NCBI RefSeq assembly: GCF_913063425.1
Contig: NZ_CAJXYK010000019.1
Coordinates: 30,448 to 94,447 of the forward strand
Direction: 5' to 3'
Origin: an uncultured Thiohalocapsa sp.
GTDB taxonomy: Bacteria; Pseudomonadota; Gammaproteobacteria; Chromatiales; Chromatiaceae
DNA length: 64,000 nt
Positions 31,123 through 40,703 of this stretch are shown here, piece after piece. The translations under genes were made by a program, and so were the position numbers. Under the pieces are notes generated by a model, which did no database searches, had not been told where the DNA came from, and saw only the letters and a list, made by a program, of their open reading frames with translations. How positions within the stretch are numbered: position 1 is the first letter of the stretch; each line of letters starts with the position of its first letter.

Positions 31123-31172
31123 CACCACGAAGCACGCGAAGATCGCGAAGCAGCGCACGACGAAATACGGGC
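31123..31172. repeat. Short GAAG-type repeats in intergenic DNA
   Basis: ACCACGAAG, CACGCGAAG, ATCGCGAAG and CGCACGACGAA follow one another in the gap between the Uma2 and phosphatase genes. This resembles the 9-base 'CACGAAG' type intergenic repeats seen in various proteobacteria. The stretch is less GC-rich than its surroundings. No gene is evident here. Confidence 0.4.
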
Positions 31173-31202
31173 AGATGATGCTCAAGGCCCCGTTGAACAG
31201 AG

Positions 31203-31652
31203 TCAGGGCTGCGACCCCGCCATCAGCTCCGCTGCCAGGGCATCCAGGTCCTGCGCCAAACGGGCGATGGCCGCCTCCGGTGTCTCCACGTCGACGTCGC
31301 CGATCTCCAGATACTCGATGCGGGTTGCATGCTCCGGGAACAGGGCCTGCATCATCGGCTCGTGCTCGCGGCGGCTGAGCGCGATGATGCGTGGATAGCG
31401 GTGAAAGTCCGGCGCCTCCACCCGCGCGGGCCAGCGCGGCTCGCCGCGCGCCGGCACGCCGTGGGCCGCGAGCAGCGCCAGGGCATGGGCGGAAATGGGC
31501 CCGCGGTTCCCGGTGCCCCGAAGATCGCGCGCCAGCGCCTTGGAGTCCGCCCGCCAGGGCACGCCGTCGCGCTGGGCGGCGTGATTGAAGTACGCCTCAG
31601 CGAAACGGCTGCGGTAGTAGTTGCCGGTGCAGAGGAAGAGGATGCGGCTCAT
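31203..31652 (-). CDS. Low-molecular-weight protein-tyrosine phosphatase-like protein
   Basis: A 149-residue protein with the phosphate loop CTGNYYRSR (Cx5R) at about residues 8-16, followed by FAEAYFNH. Low-MW phosphatases normally have an Asp pair (DP) near the C-terminus; here the corresponding area is IGDVDVETPEAAI, so the acid residue needs confirmation. Could act on phosphotyrosine or be related to arsenate reductases. ATG 31652 puts the loop at the normal distance. Downstream is only an intergenic region. Confidence 0.8.
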   Translation of the reverse strand: MSRILFLCTGNYYRSRFAEAYFNHAAQRDGVPWRADSKALARDLRGTGNRGPISAHALALLAAHGVPARGEPRWPARVEAPDFHRYPRIIALSRREHEPMMQALFPEHATRIEYLEIGDVDVETPEAAIARLAQDLDALAAELMAGSQP

Positions 31653-31678
31653 GGGTGCCTGCCCAGGTTTGTCCGACG

Positions 31679-31735
31679 GCCCGGGGGGCCGACTGAAGTC
31701 GGCGAACCCGGTGGGCGGCTTCACGACTTCCGCAG
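31679..31735. repeat. Dispersed palindromic element, copy B
   Basis: Contains CCCGGGGGG, the hairpin GCCGAC-TGAA-GTCGGC, CCCGGTGG and GACTTCCGCAG, in the same order as copy A at 2486-2558. It sits just upstream of the phosphatase start and downstream of the Tim44-domain gene. Compared with copy A it lacks about 16 bases between CCGGTGG and the terminal block. Confidence 0.6.
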
Positions 31736-31753
31736 TGGCTCACTCCGGCCGCG

Positions 31754-32671
31754 TCACTGCGGCTGCTGGATGCCGGTGATGAGCCAGTCACCATCCGCGC
31801 TCGCCCAGTCGTGTGCCACGTGCCAGATCTCGTCCAGGGGCTTGGCCGGCGCCTGCTCGTCTTCGCGGATCAGGCCCGTGAAGCGCACGCTCGCCACCAC
31901 CTGGTCGGCGTCGCGCTGCACACCGAGCAGCTCGGCATTCAGCGTCACCACCTCGGTGAAATTGGGCGCATCGCCCATGGACTCGCGCTCGCGCTTGAGC
32001 TCGGCGAAGAGCTGCGGCGCCGTGTACTCGCGGATGTCGCGAAAGTCCGCCTGATCCCAGGCGGCCTGGAGGCGGATGAAATGGGTCTTGGCGCCCTCCG
32101 CGAAGCCCTCGGGATCGAACCAGCCGGGCGCGTCGGCAGCGCCCGGCTGCGCCACCACGGCACGCGCCCCGTCCGACCGGGGCGCTGCGACAGCGCCGCC
32201 GCCGGGCAAGGGTGTGTCGAAGGGCGAGCCGCCGCCCGGCCCCTGGCCGCCGGGCGTGAAGCCCGCCGGGGCCGGTCTCGGCCCCGCCGGGCGCTGCTGG
32301 CGGAGCATCCGGAACAGCAGGATGCCGCCGATGACCAGTGCGGCGATGATCAGGAAGTCGAAGGGCTGAAAGCCCTCGAAGGCGCCGCCGAAGAAGAGCG
32401 ACGCCAGCAGCCCACCGGCGGCGAGCCCGGCGAGCGGGCCGAGCCAGCCCATGCCGCCGCGGGGCCGCTGCCCTGCGGCCCCGGGCTGGGTGCCGCGCTG
32501 GTCGGCCGCCTGCTGGCGCTGCGGTGTCTGCGGGCGCTCGGCCTGGCGCGGCATGCTGTACTGCTTGCCGAGGCTGCGGCCACCGCCGAAGCGGCGTGCA
32601 TCGGCGTCGTCCGGCAGCACCAGGGCGCCGACGACGAAAAGGCTCAGCATGGCAACGATGAAGGTCTTCAT
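31754..32671 (-). CDS. Tim44-like domain protein, exported
   Basis: A 305-residue protein with an N-terminal signal segment (KTFIVAMLSLFVVGALVLP), a low-complexity region rich in Gly, Gln and Arg, a transmembrane part (about residues 75-120, GWLGPLAGLAAGGLLASLFF and FLIIAALVIGGILLF), a second Gly/Pro linker and a C-terminal Tim44-like domain (about 185-305, from FDPEGFAEGAKTHFIRLQAAWD). The domain fold is known from mitochondrial import and related bacterial proteins; its role in bacteria is unclear. It overlaps the ggt stop by 4 bases and is probably coexpressed. Confidence 0.85.
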   Translation of the reverse strand: MKTFIVAMLSLFVVGALVLPDDADARRFGGGRSLGKQYSMPRQAERPQTPQRQQAADQRGTQPGAAGQRPRGGMGWLGPLAGLAAGGLLASLFFGGAFEGFQPFDFLIIAALVIGGILLFRMLRQQRPAGPRPAPAGFTPGGQGPGGGSPFDTPLPGGGAVAAPRSDGARAVVAQPGAADAPGWFDPEGFAEGAKTHFIRLQAAWDQADFRDIREYTAPQLFAELKRERESMGDAPNFTEVVTLNAELLGVQRDADQVVASVRFTGLIREDEQAPAKPLDEIWHVAHDWASADGDWLITGIQQPQ

Positions 32672-34494
32672 GGTGTCGTTCTCAGTGGCTGTGTCTGTGG
32701 TTGTGATCGCTGGACCGACCCGGATGCGTCGGGCAGGCCGTTGCTGACCGCCGCGGCGCCGATGCCGCGCGGATCGCTCGCGGCCTCCACGCGGCCCGCA
32801 GCCCGGTCCCAGTGGATGAGCTGCATGTTGCCGTAGGGCCGGTCGGCTGTTTCGAGCGCGTGACCGCGCTGCCGCAGGCGCTCGCGCACGTCGGGGGACA
32901 GGGCATCCGGCTCCAGCAGAATCTCATCGGGGAGGTATTGGTGGTGGAAGCGCGGCGCCGCAACCCAGTCCGCGGCGCCGTCGCCCGGGTCCGGATTCAG
33001 ACCGGTGGCGGCAAGGATGCCGTGCAGCACCATGGTGATGATGCGGCTGCCCCCCGGCGTGCCGAGAATCACCACATGGTCGTCGGACTCGATGAAGGTC
33101 GGGCTCATGCTTGAGAGCATGCGCTTGCCGGGCGCGATGGCGTTGGCCTGCCCGCCGATGAGGCCATAGGCATTAGGCACCCCAGGCTGCGCCGCGAAGT
33201 CGTCCATCTCGTCGTTCAGCAGCACGCCGGTGCCGGGCGGCACGAAGCCGGAGCCGAACGGGTAGTTGATGCTCAGGGTGGCGGCGACACGGTTGCCGGC
33301 GGCGTCCAGGATGGAGAAGTGCGTGGTGTCGGCGCCCTTGGGCCGGCCGAGCAGCGGCGCCTGGCTCGGCGTTGCCCGCTCCATGCGGAAGTCCCGCATG
33401 AGTCCGGCGGCGTAGAACGGATGGGTCAGCCGCGCCACCGGCACATCCACCTGATCCGGGTCGCCCAGGAACAGGGCGCGGTCGCGGTAGGCACGCCGCA
33501 TGGCCTCCACGACGGTGTGGATACGGTCCACCGGGTCCAGCGCTGCGAGGTCGAAGCCGCTCAGCATGTTCAGCATCTGCACCAGCGCGACGCCGCCCGA
33601 TGACGGGGGCGCTGCGCTCACCAGGCGCCAGCGACCGGCAGGGGTCTCGAACGTGCCGGTGACGGGCGTCCGCTCGACGATGCGATATGCTGCCAGGTCT
33701 TCGTGGGTCCAGATGCCTCCGGCGTCACGCACGCCGTCCACCAGCCGCCGGCCAAGCTCACCGCCATAGAAGCCGGCGTGGCCTGCGCGGGCCAGGCGCA
33801 GCAGCGTGGCGGCTAGGTCCGGCTGGCGCAGTCTTGTCCCTTCAGCCGGCACGGCGCCGTCCACCAGGAACTGCTCCGCCGCCGCCGGCGACGCGGCGAT
33901 GACGTCGCGGCGCCACCGCGCCAGGCGCCGGTACACCGGGTCCACCACGAAGCCGTCGCGGGCCAGCTCGATGGCGGGCACCAGGCTCGCCGCCAGCGGC
34001 AGCGCGCCATAACGCTCGGCGATGTGCACCAGCGCCGCCGGCGCACCGGGAATGCCCGCGGCGAGTGGGCCGTTCAGCGCCCGCTCCGGGACGAATGCAC
34101 CGCCGGCATCCAGATACATGTCGGCGGTGGCGGCGAGCGGAGCGCGCTCGCGGCCGTCCACCATGACGTCCCGGCCGGAGTCGGCCAGGTGCAGCAGCCA
34201 GAAGCCGCCGCCGCCGAGGCCGGAGCTGTAGGGCTCCACCACGGCCAAGGCCGCGCTCACGGCCACCGCCGCGTCGAAGGCGTTACCGCCGGCACGCAGG
34301 ATGGCCTGACCTGCTGCCGTGGCTGCCGGATGGGCGCTTGCGACGGCGGCGGCCGGCGGTGTCGGCGCTGCCGCCGACACCGCGGGCAGCACCAGCAGCA
34401 GGCTCAGCGCGAGCCCGAGGGTCACGCACCGGGACCGGCTGCGGCCTGCGCGGGGTGCAGCGGGCTCGCCTGTTCGAGCCAGCGGATGCTTCAC
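32668..34494 (-). CDS. ggt: Gamma-glutamyltranspeptidase
   Basis: A 608-residue periplasmic Ntn-hydrolase that cleaves glutathione and other gamma-glutamyl compounds. The autoprocessing threonine is in GADTTHFSILD (about residue 412); GLGGGGFWLLHL, PPSSGGVALVQML, and NDEMDDF are other hallmarks, and MSSMSPT appears as MLSSMSPTF. A signal peptide follows from the GTG start at 34494 (hydrophobic TLGLALSLLLVLPAVSAAA). The start has TGGAG about 10 bases upstream, which lies inside the terminator of the ferredoxin gene. Ends with a 4-base overlap onto the Tim44-domain gene. Confidence 0.95.
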   Translation of the reverse strand: MKHPLARTGEPAAPRAGRSRSRCVTLGLALSLLLVLPAVSAAAPTPPAAAVASAHPAATAAGQAILRAGGNAFDAAVAVSAALAVVEPYSSGLGGGGFWLLHLADSGRDVMVDGRERAPLAATADMYLDAGGAFVPERALNGPLAAGIPGAPAALVHIAERYGALPLAASLVPAIELARDGFVVDPVYRRLARWRRDVIAASPAAAEQFLVDGAVPAEGTRLRQPDLAATLLRLARAGHAGFYGGELGRRLVDGVRDAGGIWTHEDLAAYRIVERTPVTGTFETPAGRWRLVSAAPPSSGGVALVQMLNMLSGFDLAALDPVDRIHTVVEAMRRAYRDRALFLGDPDQVDVPVARLTHPFYAAGLMRDFRMERATPSQAPLLGRPKGADTTHFSILDAAGNRVAATLSINYPFGSGFVPPGTGVLLNDEMDDFAAQPGVPNAYGLIGGQANAIAPGKRMLSSMSPTFIESDDHVVILGTPGGSRIITMVLHGILAATGLNPDPGDGAADWVAAPRFHHQYLPDEILLEPDALSPDVRERLRQRGHALETADRPYGNMQLIHWDRAAGRVEAASDPRGIGAAAVSNGLPDASGSVQRSQPQTQPLRTTP

Positions 34495-34497
34495 AGC

Positions 34498-34521
34498 AAA
34501 AAGGCTCCACGCGGGAGCCTC
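34498..34521 (-). terminator. Rho-independent terminator of the ferredoxin gene, overlapping the ggt ribosome site
   Basis: On the minus strand AGGCTCC, a short loop and GGAGCCT are followed by TTTTT. It lies 34 bases after the ferredoxin stop. The right arm contains the GGAG used by ggt, so the stem could both end upstream transcripts and hide the ggt ribosome site in any read-through RNA. Confidence 0.75.
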
Positions 34522-34555
34522 AGTGGGGTTGCGCCCGCGGCGTTGTGGGCCGCGC

Positions 34556-35366
<811 letters not shown>

Positions 35367-35590
35367 GAGTGCGCGGGCTCCGCGTTAAGCCGGCTGTGCC
35401 GGCGCCCGGGGGGACGGCGACGGAAGCCGGCGACAGGGGGCCGGCGGCAGCGCTTGCCGGTCCGGATTGACGACAGAGAATAGCAGACCCGGCCGCCCCA
35501 GCGCGCAAGCGCGCCTGCGCCTTGCGTCCCCGCACCCGCATTCGGGTCCGAGCCGGTGTGGGGCTGCCGCAGTGGAGCCGCGCCTTGCGA

Positions 35591-36250
35591 CTATGCCGAC
35601 ACGCGCGCCAGGGCGTAGCGCACCTGACCCGCGGTCCGCTCCCGATCCACATGCCAGTCCTCGGGCAACGCGGGCATGGGCGCGGTGGCCGGCGTTTCCA
35701 GGTAGATGGCAGCACCCGCGGCCAGCCAGCCCCGCGTCAGTTGCCCACAGGTCTCGGCGAGGACGGCATCCGCGAAGGGCGGGTCGAGAAAGACGATGTC
35801 GAAGGGCGCCGGCGGGCGGGTGGCGAGCCAGCGCAGCACATCCGCCCGTACCACCTCGAGGCGTCCGTTCGGCAGCTGCGGGTCTGCGACGGCCGCCGCG
35901 CGCAGGATTTCGGCATTGGCTGCGAGCCTGGCGGCAACCGGGGCCGCACGCTCCACCAGGACCACCTCGGCGGCGCCGCGGGAGTAGGCCTCGAAGCCCA
36001 GCGCACCGGAGCCCGCGAAGCAGTCCAGGCAGCGGCTGCCGGGAAGTTCGGCGGCGAGCCAGTTGAACAGCGTCTCCCGGACGCGGTCGGTGGTGGGCCT
36101 GAGCCCGGGCTGGTGCGGTACGGCCAGGCGCCGACCGCGCAGGCGCCCGCCGATGATGCGCAGCTGCCCCGGCGCCGCGCGCTGCGCGGGCGCCCGGCCG
36201 CGGCGGGCGCCGGCGCCGGTGCGATGCGCGCCGCCGCTAGCCTTCGCCAC
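35591..36250 (-). CDS. rsmD: 16S rRNA (guanine(966)-N(2))-methyltransferase
   Basis: A 219-residue methyltransferase with GQLRIIGGRLRGRRL, PTTDRVRETLFNWL, the SAM motif CLDCFAGSGALGFEAYSRG and the catalytic DPPF (in IVFLDPPFADA). The GTG at 36250 is the best in-frame start near the expected N-terminus and overlaps the end of the M16 peptidase gene by 14 bases; it leaves about 30 extra Arg/Ala-rich residues. No strong ribosome site precedes it. About 220 bases without a gene separate it from coaD. Confidence 0.92.
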   Translation of the reverse strand: MAKASGGAHRTGAGARRGRAPAQRAAPGQLRIIGGRLRGRRLAVPHQPGLRPTTDRVRETLFNWLAAELPGSRCLDCFAGSGALGFEAYSRGAAEVVLVERAAPVAARLAANAEILRAAAVADPQLPNGRLEVVRADVLRWLATRPPAPFDIVFLDPPFADAVLAETCGQLTRGWLAAGAAIYLETPATAPMPALPEDWHVDRERTAGQVRYALARVSA

Positions 36251-37826
36251 CGGCGGCCGGCGCCGGGCCGATGCCCGCAGGTACGGGCGCGACCTTGGCC
36301 TGGGGGCTGCTGGCTGTGGACCTTGGGGCCATGGGCTCCGGTGCCGCTGCATCTGGGCTCGCTGTACCCGGCGTGGCTGGATCTGGGCTCGCTGCACCCG
36401 GCGTCGCTGGATCTGGCGTCGCTGCATCTGGCATCGCTGCGCCTGACCCCGCTGTGCCAGCGCCGGCTTTTGTCGCGGCGACGGGCTCGGCTGCGCCGTC
36501 CGCGTCGCCGCCCACCATCACCACCGCGAGGCGCTCAGGGTGCACGCGGCGGCGGTAGGCAGCGCGGATCTGCTCCGCGGTGACGGCGCGCACGCGCTCG
36601 GTGAAGCGGTCCAGGTAGTCGAGCGGCAGGTCGTAGAAGCCGATCAGCGACAGGTACTGCACGATCTTGGCGTTGCTCGCGATGCGCAGCGGGAAGCCGC
36701 CGGTGATGTTCTTGACCGCCGCCGTAAGCTCCTCCGCTGTCGGCCCCTGCTCGACGAAGCGCTTCAGCGTATCCAACATGACCTGCCTGGCCTCGTCCAC
36801 CTGCGCGTTCTTGGTCTGAAGACCCATGATCATGGGCCCGCGCTGGGCCATGGGCGCAAAGTAGCTGTAGGCGGAATAGGACAGACCGCGCTGCTCGCGG
36901 ACCTCGTCCATCAGGATGGACACGAGCCCGCTGCCGCCCAGGATGTGGTTGCCCACGTAGAGCGCGAAGTAGTCCGGGTCGCCCCGGCGCATGCCGGGCT
37001 GGCCCATGTACAGATGCGTCTGGCTGGACGGGAAGGCGATGCGCTCCACAGCACCGCGGGCGAGGTCCGCCACCGGTGGCAGGGGCGGCGGCGGCGCACC
37101 CTCCGGCAGGCCGGCGGTGAGCACCTCGGCGAGCACCTGCGCCTGCGCCCGGTCCACGGCGCCGACGATGGCGACGGTGGCGTTGGCCGCAGTGTAGTAG
37201 CGCTCATGGAAGTCCACCAGGTCGTCCCGCTCGATGGCGGCCACGCTGTCGCGGTTGCCGTCCGGGTCGGTGGCGTAGGGGTGATCGCCATACACTGCTT
37301 GGTAAAGCGCCCGGCTCGCGACGCTGCCGGGCTTCTGCTCTTGCTGGCGCAGGCCCACCAGGGTGTTGGCGCGCACCCGCTCAAGGTCCTCGGGCGGGAA
37401 GTCCGGTGCGGCGAGGACCTTGGTGAGGATCTCCACCGCGGTGCCCAGGGTATCGGGCTCCGTCAGGCTGCGCAGGCTCGCATACGCCATATCGCGATCA
37501 GCGCCGGTGCCGAGCTCGGCGCCGACGGTTTCCACCCGCTCCGCGATGGTGTCGGCATCGAGCCCGCCGGCGCCTTCGGTGAGCATGTTGGCGGTCATGG
37601 AGGCAAGCCCGGGCTGCCCGCCGTCGCGGGCGCTGCCGGCATCGAAGGCAATGCGCACATCCACCATGGGCAGGTCGGGGGCGTGCGCGTAGAGCACTTC
37701 GGCACCGGAGGCGGTCTGCCAGGTCTCGATGTTCGGGGTGGCCGCGGCAGGCGCACTCAGCGCTGCGGTGAGGCAGGCCGTCGCCAGCGCCGCGGCGGTC
37801 AGCAGTCTGTTGCGCTCAGCGGGCAT
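36237..37826 (-). CDS. M16 family peptidase-like protein, non-catalytic partner
   Basis: A 529-residue exported protein (signal peptide over the first 29 residues). It has the two M16 half-domains but lacks HxxEH: the corresponding stretch reads QPGLASMTANMLTEGAGG. The second half keeps the R/Y region (REQRGLSYSAYSYF). The last 80 residues are Pro/Ala/Asp repeats encoded by 15-bp units. It is immediately downstream of, and overlaps by 11 bases, the active M16 gene, so the two probably form a heterodimer, as known for other bacterial M16B pairs. Confidence 0.9.
   Translation of the reverse strand: MPAERNRLLTAAALATACLTAALSAPAAATPNIETWQTASGAEVLYAHAPDLPMVDVRIAFDAGSARDGGQPGLASMTANMLTEGAGGLDADTIAERVETVGAELGTGADRDMAYASLRSLTEPDTLGTAVEILTKVLAAPDFPPEDLERVRANTLVGLRQQEQKPGSVASRALYQAVYGDHPYATDPDGNRDSVAAIERDDLVDFHERYYTAANATVAIVGAVDRAQAQVLAEVLTAGLPEGAPPPPLPPVADLARGAVERIAFPSSQTHLYMGQPGMRRGDPDYFALYVGNHILGGSGLVSILMDEVREQRGLSYSAYSYFAPMAQRGPMIMGLQTKNAQVDEARQVMLDTLKRFVEQGPTAEELTAAVKNITGGFPLRIASNAKIVQYLSLIGFYDLPLDYLDRFTERVRAVTAEQIRAAYRRRVHPERLAVVMVGGDADGAAEPVAATKAGAGTAGSGAAMPDAATPDPATPGAASPDPATPGTASPDAAAPEPMAPRSTASSPQAKVAPVPAGIGPAPAAGGEG
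36349..36468. repeat. 15-bp tandem repeats in the tail of the M16 partner gene
   Basis: Eight adjacent 15-base units on the plus strand, such as GCATCTGGGCTCGCT, GTACCCGGCGTGGCT and GGATCTGGGCTCGCT, with an alternating pattern that makes a 30-base higher unit. Fifteen is a multiple of three, so copy-number change keeps the frame; on the minus strand they encode five-residue units of the type SP(D/G)(A/P)A-T. Confidence 0.8.
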
Positions 37827-39201
37827 GGGCCAGGGCTCCGGATGTGGCGTTGTTGCGGGCGGTGCGCGGGGCGCCGTCGCCCCCGTCCAGGGGCTGCGGG
37901 TCCAGGCGGGCGACGGTGCGCACCTCGGGCACCAGGTATTTGCGGGCGACCGTGCGGATCTGCTCCGGGGTCACGGCAGACAGGCGGTCCACGTACTCAT
38001 CCACCAGCTCCCAGCCGAGACCGACGGTCTCGAGCTGCCCGAGCTGCATGGCCTGATAGAACACGCTGTCCTTCTCGTAGACCTTGCCGGCGATGAGCTG
38101 GGTGCGGATGCGCTCCAGCTCGTCTTCTGCGACCAGCTCGGTCTGCACGCGCTCGATCTGCCCGTGCAGCGCCGCCTCCAGCTCGGCGACGCTGTGGCCC
38201 TGCGCCGGAATGCCGCTCAGGCGGAACAGCCCCGGCAGGCGCGAGAAGGCGTTGTAGCCGGCGCCGGCGCTGGCTGCGATGCGCTCGCCGCGCACCAGCT
38301 CGCGGCTGAAGCGGGCACTGGCGCCGCCGTCCAGCACGGAGGCCAGCATCTCCAGGGCATAGGGCTCCCAGTCCTGCTCGGCGGTGGCCAGCACCGGCAC
38401 CTTGTAGCCCATGATGAGATAGGGCTCCTTGGCCGGGGCCTTCACCACCAGCCGGCGCTCGCCGCGCTGCTCGGGCTCGCCGCGGGGCTTGGGCGGGGCG
38501 ATGGGCTCCGCCTGCAGCGGGCCGAAGTGCTCTTGCGCCAGCGCGAAGACGGCGTCGGGCTCCACGTCGCCCACCACCACAACGGTGGCGTTGTTGGGCG
38601 CGTACCATTTCCGGTACCACTGGCGCAGATCGTCTACCTGCATGGCGTCCAAATCGCTGGGCCAGCCGATGATGGGGTTGCGGTACGGGGACGCCTGGTA
38701 GGCGACGGCCTGGAACTGCTCGTAGGTCAGGGACTGCGGATTGTCGTCAGTGCGCAGGCGCCGCTCTTCCTTGACCACTTCCAGCTCCTTCAGGAACTCG
38801 TCCTCGGGCAGGGTCAGCCGGCGCATGCGCTCGGCCTCCAGCTCGAAGGAGACGGCGAGGCGGTCCGCGGCGAGGGTTTGGAAGTAGGCCGTGTAATCGG
38901 TGCCGGTGAAGGCGTTCTCGTCACCGCCGTTGTCGGCGATGATCTGGGAGAACTCGCCCGGCGCGAGATTCTCGGTGCCCTTGAACATCATGTGCTCCAG
39001 CACGTGGGAGACACCGGTGATGCCCCCCGGCTCGTAGCTGGAGCCCACCTTGTACCAGACCTGGGACGTGACGATGGGCGCCCGACGGTCCGGCTTCACC
39101 AGCACCTTGAGGCCGTTGTCGAGCACCCGCTCGTGCACCTCCGCCGCCGCCGGGCCGGCGAGCCCGAGCAGCAGCGCGAGGCCGAATGGAAGCAGTCGCA
39201 T
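37816..39201 (-). CDS. M16 family zinc peptidase (pitrilysin-like), catalytic
   Basis: A 461-residue exported peptidase (signal MRLLPFGLALLLGLAGPAAA). The inverted zinc motif HVLEH is complete at about residues 65-69, and the distal glutamate lies in LEVVKEERR. The C-terminal half carries the FSRELVRGERIAASAGAGYN region. It likely degrades small or unfolded periplasmic polypeptides together with its partner. AGGAG lies about 11 bases before the ATG. It diverges from ftsY, as in Pseudomonas. Confidence 0.94.
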   Translation of the reverse strand: MRLLPFGLALLLGLAGPAAAEVHERVLDNGLKVLVKPDRRAPIVTSQVWYKVGSSYEPGGITGVSHVLEHMMFKGTENLAPGEFSQIIADNGGDENAFTGTDYTAYFQTLAADRLAVSFELEAERMRRLTLPEDEFLKELEVVKEERRLRTDDNPQSLTYEQFQAVAYQASPYRNPIIGWPSDLDAMQVDDLRQWYRKWYAPNNATVVVVGDVEPDAVFALAQEHFGPLQAEPIAPPKPRGEPEQRGERRLVVKAPAKEPYLIMGYKVPVLATAEQDWEPYALEMLASVLDGGASARFSRELVRGERIAASAGAGYNAFSRLPGLFRLSGIPAQGHSVAELEAALHGQIERVQTELVAEDELERIRTQLIAGKVYEKDSVFYQAMQLGQLETVGLGWELVDEYVDRLSAVTPEQIRTVARKYLVPEVRTVARLDPQPLDGGDGAPRTARNNATSGALAHAR

Positions 39202-39301
39202 TGTCGTGGAAACTCCTGGTTGATGGCTGGGTCTTCACAGCTGGGCCTGTCCATGGCTGGGCCTGTTGTCGCTCGACCGGCACGTGGCGGCCGATTCCTG
39301 T

Positions 39302-39310
39302 TGATACAAT
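39302..39310 (+). promoter_or_regulatory. Possible extended -10 promoter for ftsY-ftsE-ftsX
   Basis: TGATACAAT matches an extended -10 (TGnTATAAT type) in the GC-rich gap between the M16 gene and ftsY. No good -35 is seen at 17 bases. It would give a leader of about 160 bases before ftsY. Confidence 0.35.
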
Positions 39311-39476
39311 GCGGTCCTCAGGCGGCGGCGGCAAAGTGACGGCTTGGTAACCTGCGCCGTCAAGGCCACCTCAGTCAGCTCCGGGCTCGGCCGCCCGGCG
39401 GAGCCCGCGGCAACCGCCCCACCCGCGGCCGACAGCCCGAGTCCGCCGCACACCCCAGACGCCCATACTGCACACC

Positions 39477-40592
39477 ATGTTCGGATTCGGAAAGAAGAAG
39501 ACGCGACCCGAGGCCGGGGGCCAGGCACCTGCTGCCGGGGCCCCGGTTGTGGAGCGCAACGCCTCCGAGCCTCCAGCCCCGGGGCCGGTGGCGACCGATC
39601 AACCGCCCGCCGGCGGCCGCCTCGCCCAGGCCATCGCCGAGCGCGCCGACCGGCAACAGGAGGGCGAGGCGGGGCGGAGCTTCTTCCGCGGCCTGCGCAA
39701 CGGCCTGGCCCGCACCCGTGAGGTGCTGAACGCCGACATCGCCGAGCTGGTCACCGGCCGCAAGGAGATCGACGAAGACCTGCTGGAAGAGCTGGAAATG
39801 CTGCTGGTGTCCGCCGACGTGGGCATGCCGGCCACCACGCGCATCATCGAAGACCTGGCCTACCGCGTGAAGCTGCGGGAGGTCTCGGACCCGCAGGGCC
39901 TGCTGGAGGCCGTGCGCCGCCAGCTGGCGGACATCCTGCACCGCGCGGACGCCCCGGTGCGCCAGCCGGCCGCCGGCCGCCCGCAGGTGATCCTGATGGT
40001 GGGCGTCAACGGCGTCGGCAAGACCACAACCATCGGCAAGCTCACCAAGCAGCTCCAGGCGGAGGGCAACAAGGTCATGCTGGCGGCCGGGGACACCTTC
40101 CGGGCGGCCGCCGTGGAGCAGCTCCAGGCCTGGGGCGAGCGCAACGATGTGCCCGTCATTGCCCAGCATACGGGTGCAGACCCGGCCTCGGTGATCTACG
40201 ACGCCCTGCAGGCGGCCACCGCCCGCGGCTTCGATGTGCTCATCGCCGACACCGCCGGGCGGCTGCACACCAAGTCCAATCTCATGGAGGAGCTCAAGAA
40301 AATCGTCCGGGTGATGAAGAAGATCGACCCCGACGCCCCGCATGAAGTCATGCTCGTGGTGGACGCCACCACCGGACAGAACGCGTTGCACCAGGCGGTG
40401 CAGTTCAACGCGGCCGTGCCCATCACCGGCATCACCCTCACCAAGCTCGACGGCACCGCCAAGGGCGGCATCCTGTTCGCCATCGCCGAGCGCCTGGAGG
40501 TCCCGTTCCGGTTCATCGGCGTCGGCGAGAAGATCGAAGACCTCAAGCACTTCGAGGCGGACATCTTCCTCGATGCACTGATGAAGCCATGA
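39477..40592 (+). CDS. ftsY: Signal recognition particle receptor FtsY
   Basis: A 371-residue GTPase that docks SRP-ribosome complexes at the membrane. After a short acidic/Pro-rich A region (about 70 residues) come the N domain and the G domain, with [14 protein letters not shown] near residue 177, [20 protein letters not shown] and [10 protein letters not shown]; the C-terminal helix has [18 protein letters not shown]. It is followed by ftsE and ftsX, the conserved division locus. Confidence 0.98.
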   Translation: MFGFGKKKTRPEAGGQAPAAGAPVVERNASEPPAPGPVATDQPPAGGRLAQAIAERADRQQEGEAGRSFFRGLRNGLARTREVLNADIAELVTGRKEIDEDLLEELEMLLVSADVGMPATTRIIEDLAYRVKLREVSDPQGLLEAVRRQLADILHRADAPVRQPAAGRPQVILMVGVNGVGKTTTIGKLTKQLQAEGNKVMLAAGDTFRAAAVEQLQAWGERNDVPVIAQHTGADPASVIYDALQAATARGFDVLIADTAGRLHTKSNLMEELKKIVRVMKKIDPDAPHEVMLVVDATTGQNALHQAVQFNAAVPITGITLTKLDGTAKGGILFAIAERLEVPFRFIGVGEKIEDLKHFEADIFLDALMKP

Positions 40593-40703
40593 AGTGCGAC
40601 GGGCGAGGAGCGAGGACATGCAGCCGATCTGTGGCGACGGAATCAGCCTGACTCGTTAAGCGCCCCTCGACCCTTGACCCTCGAAACCAGAAGCTTCCCC
40701 GTC

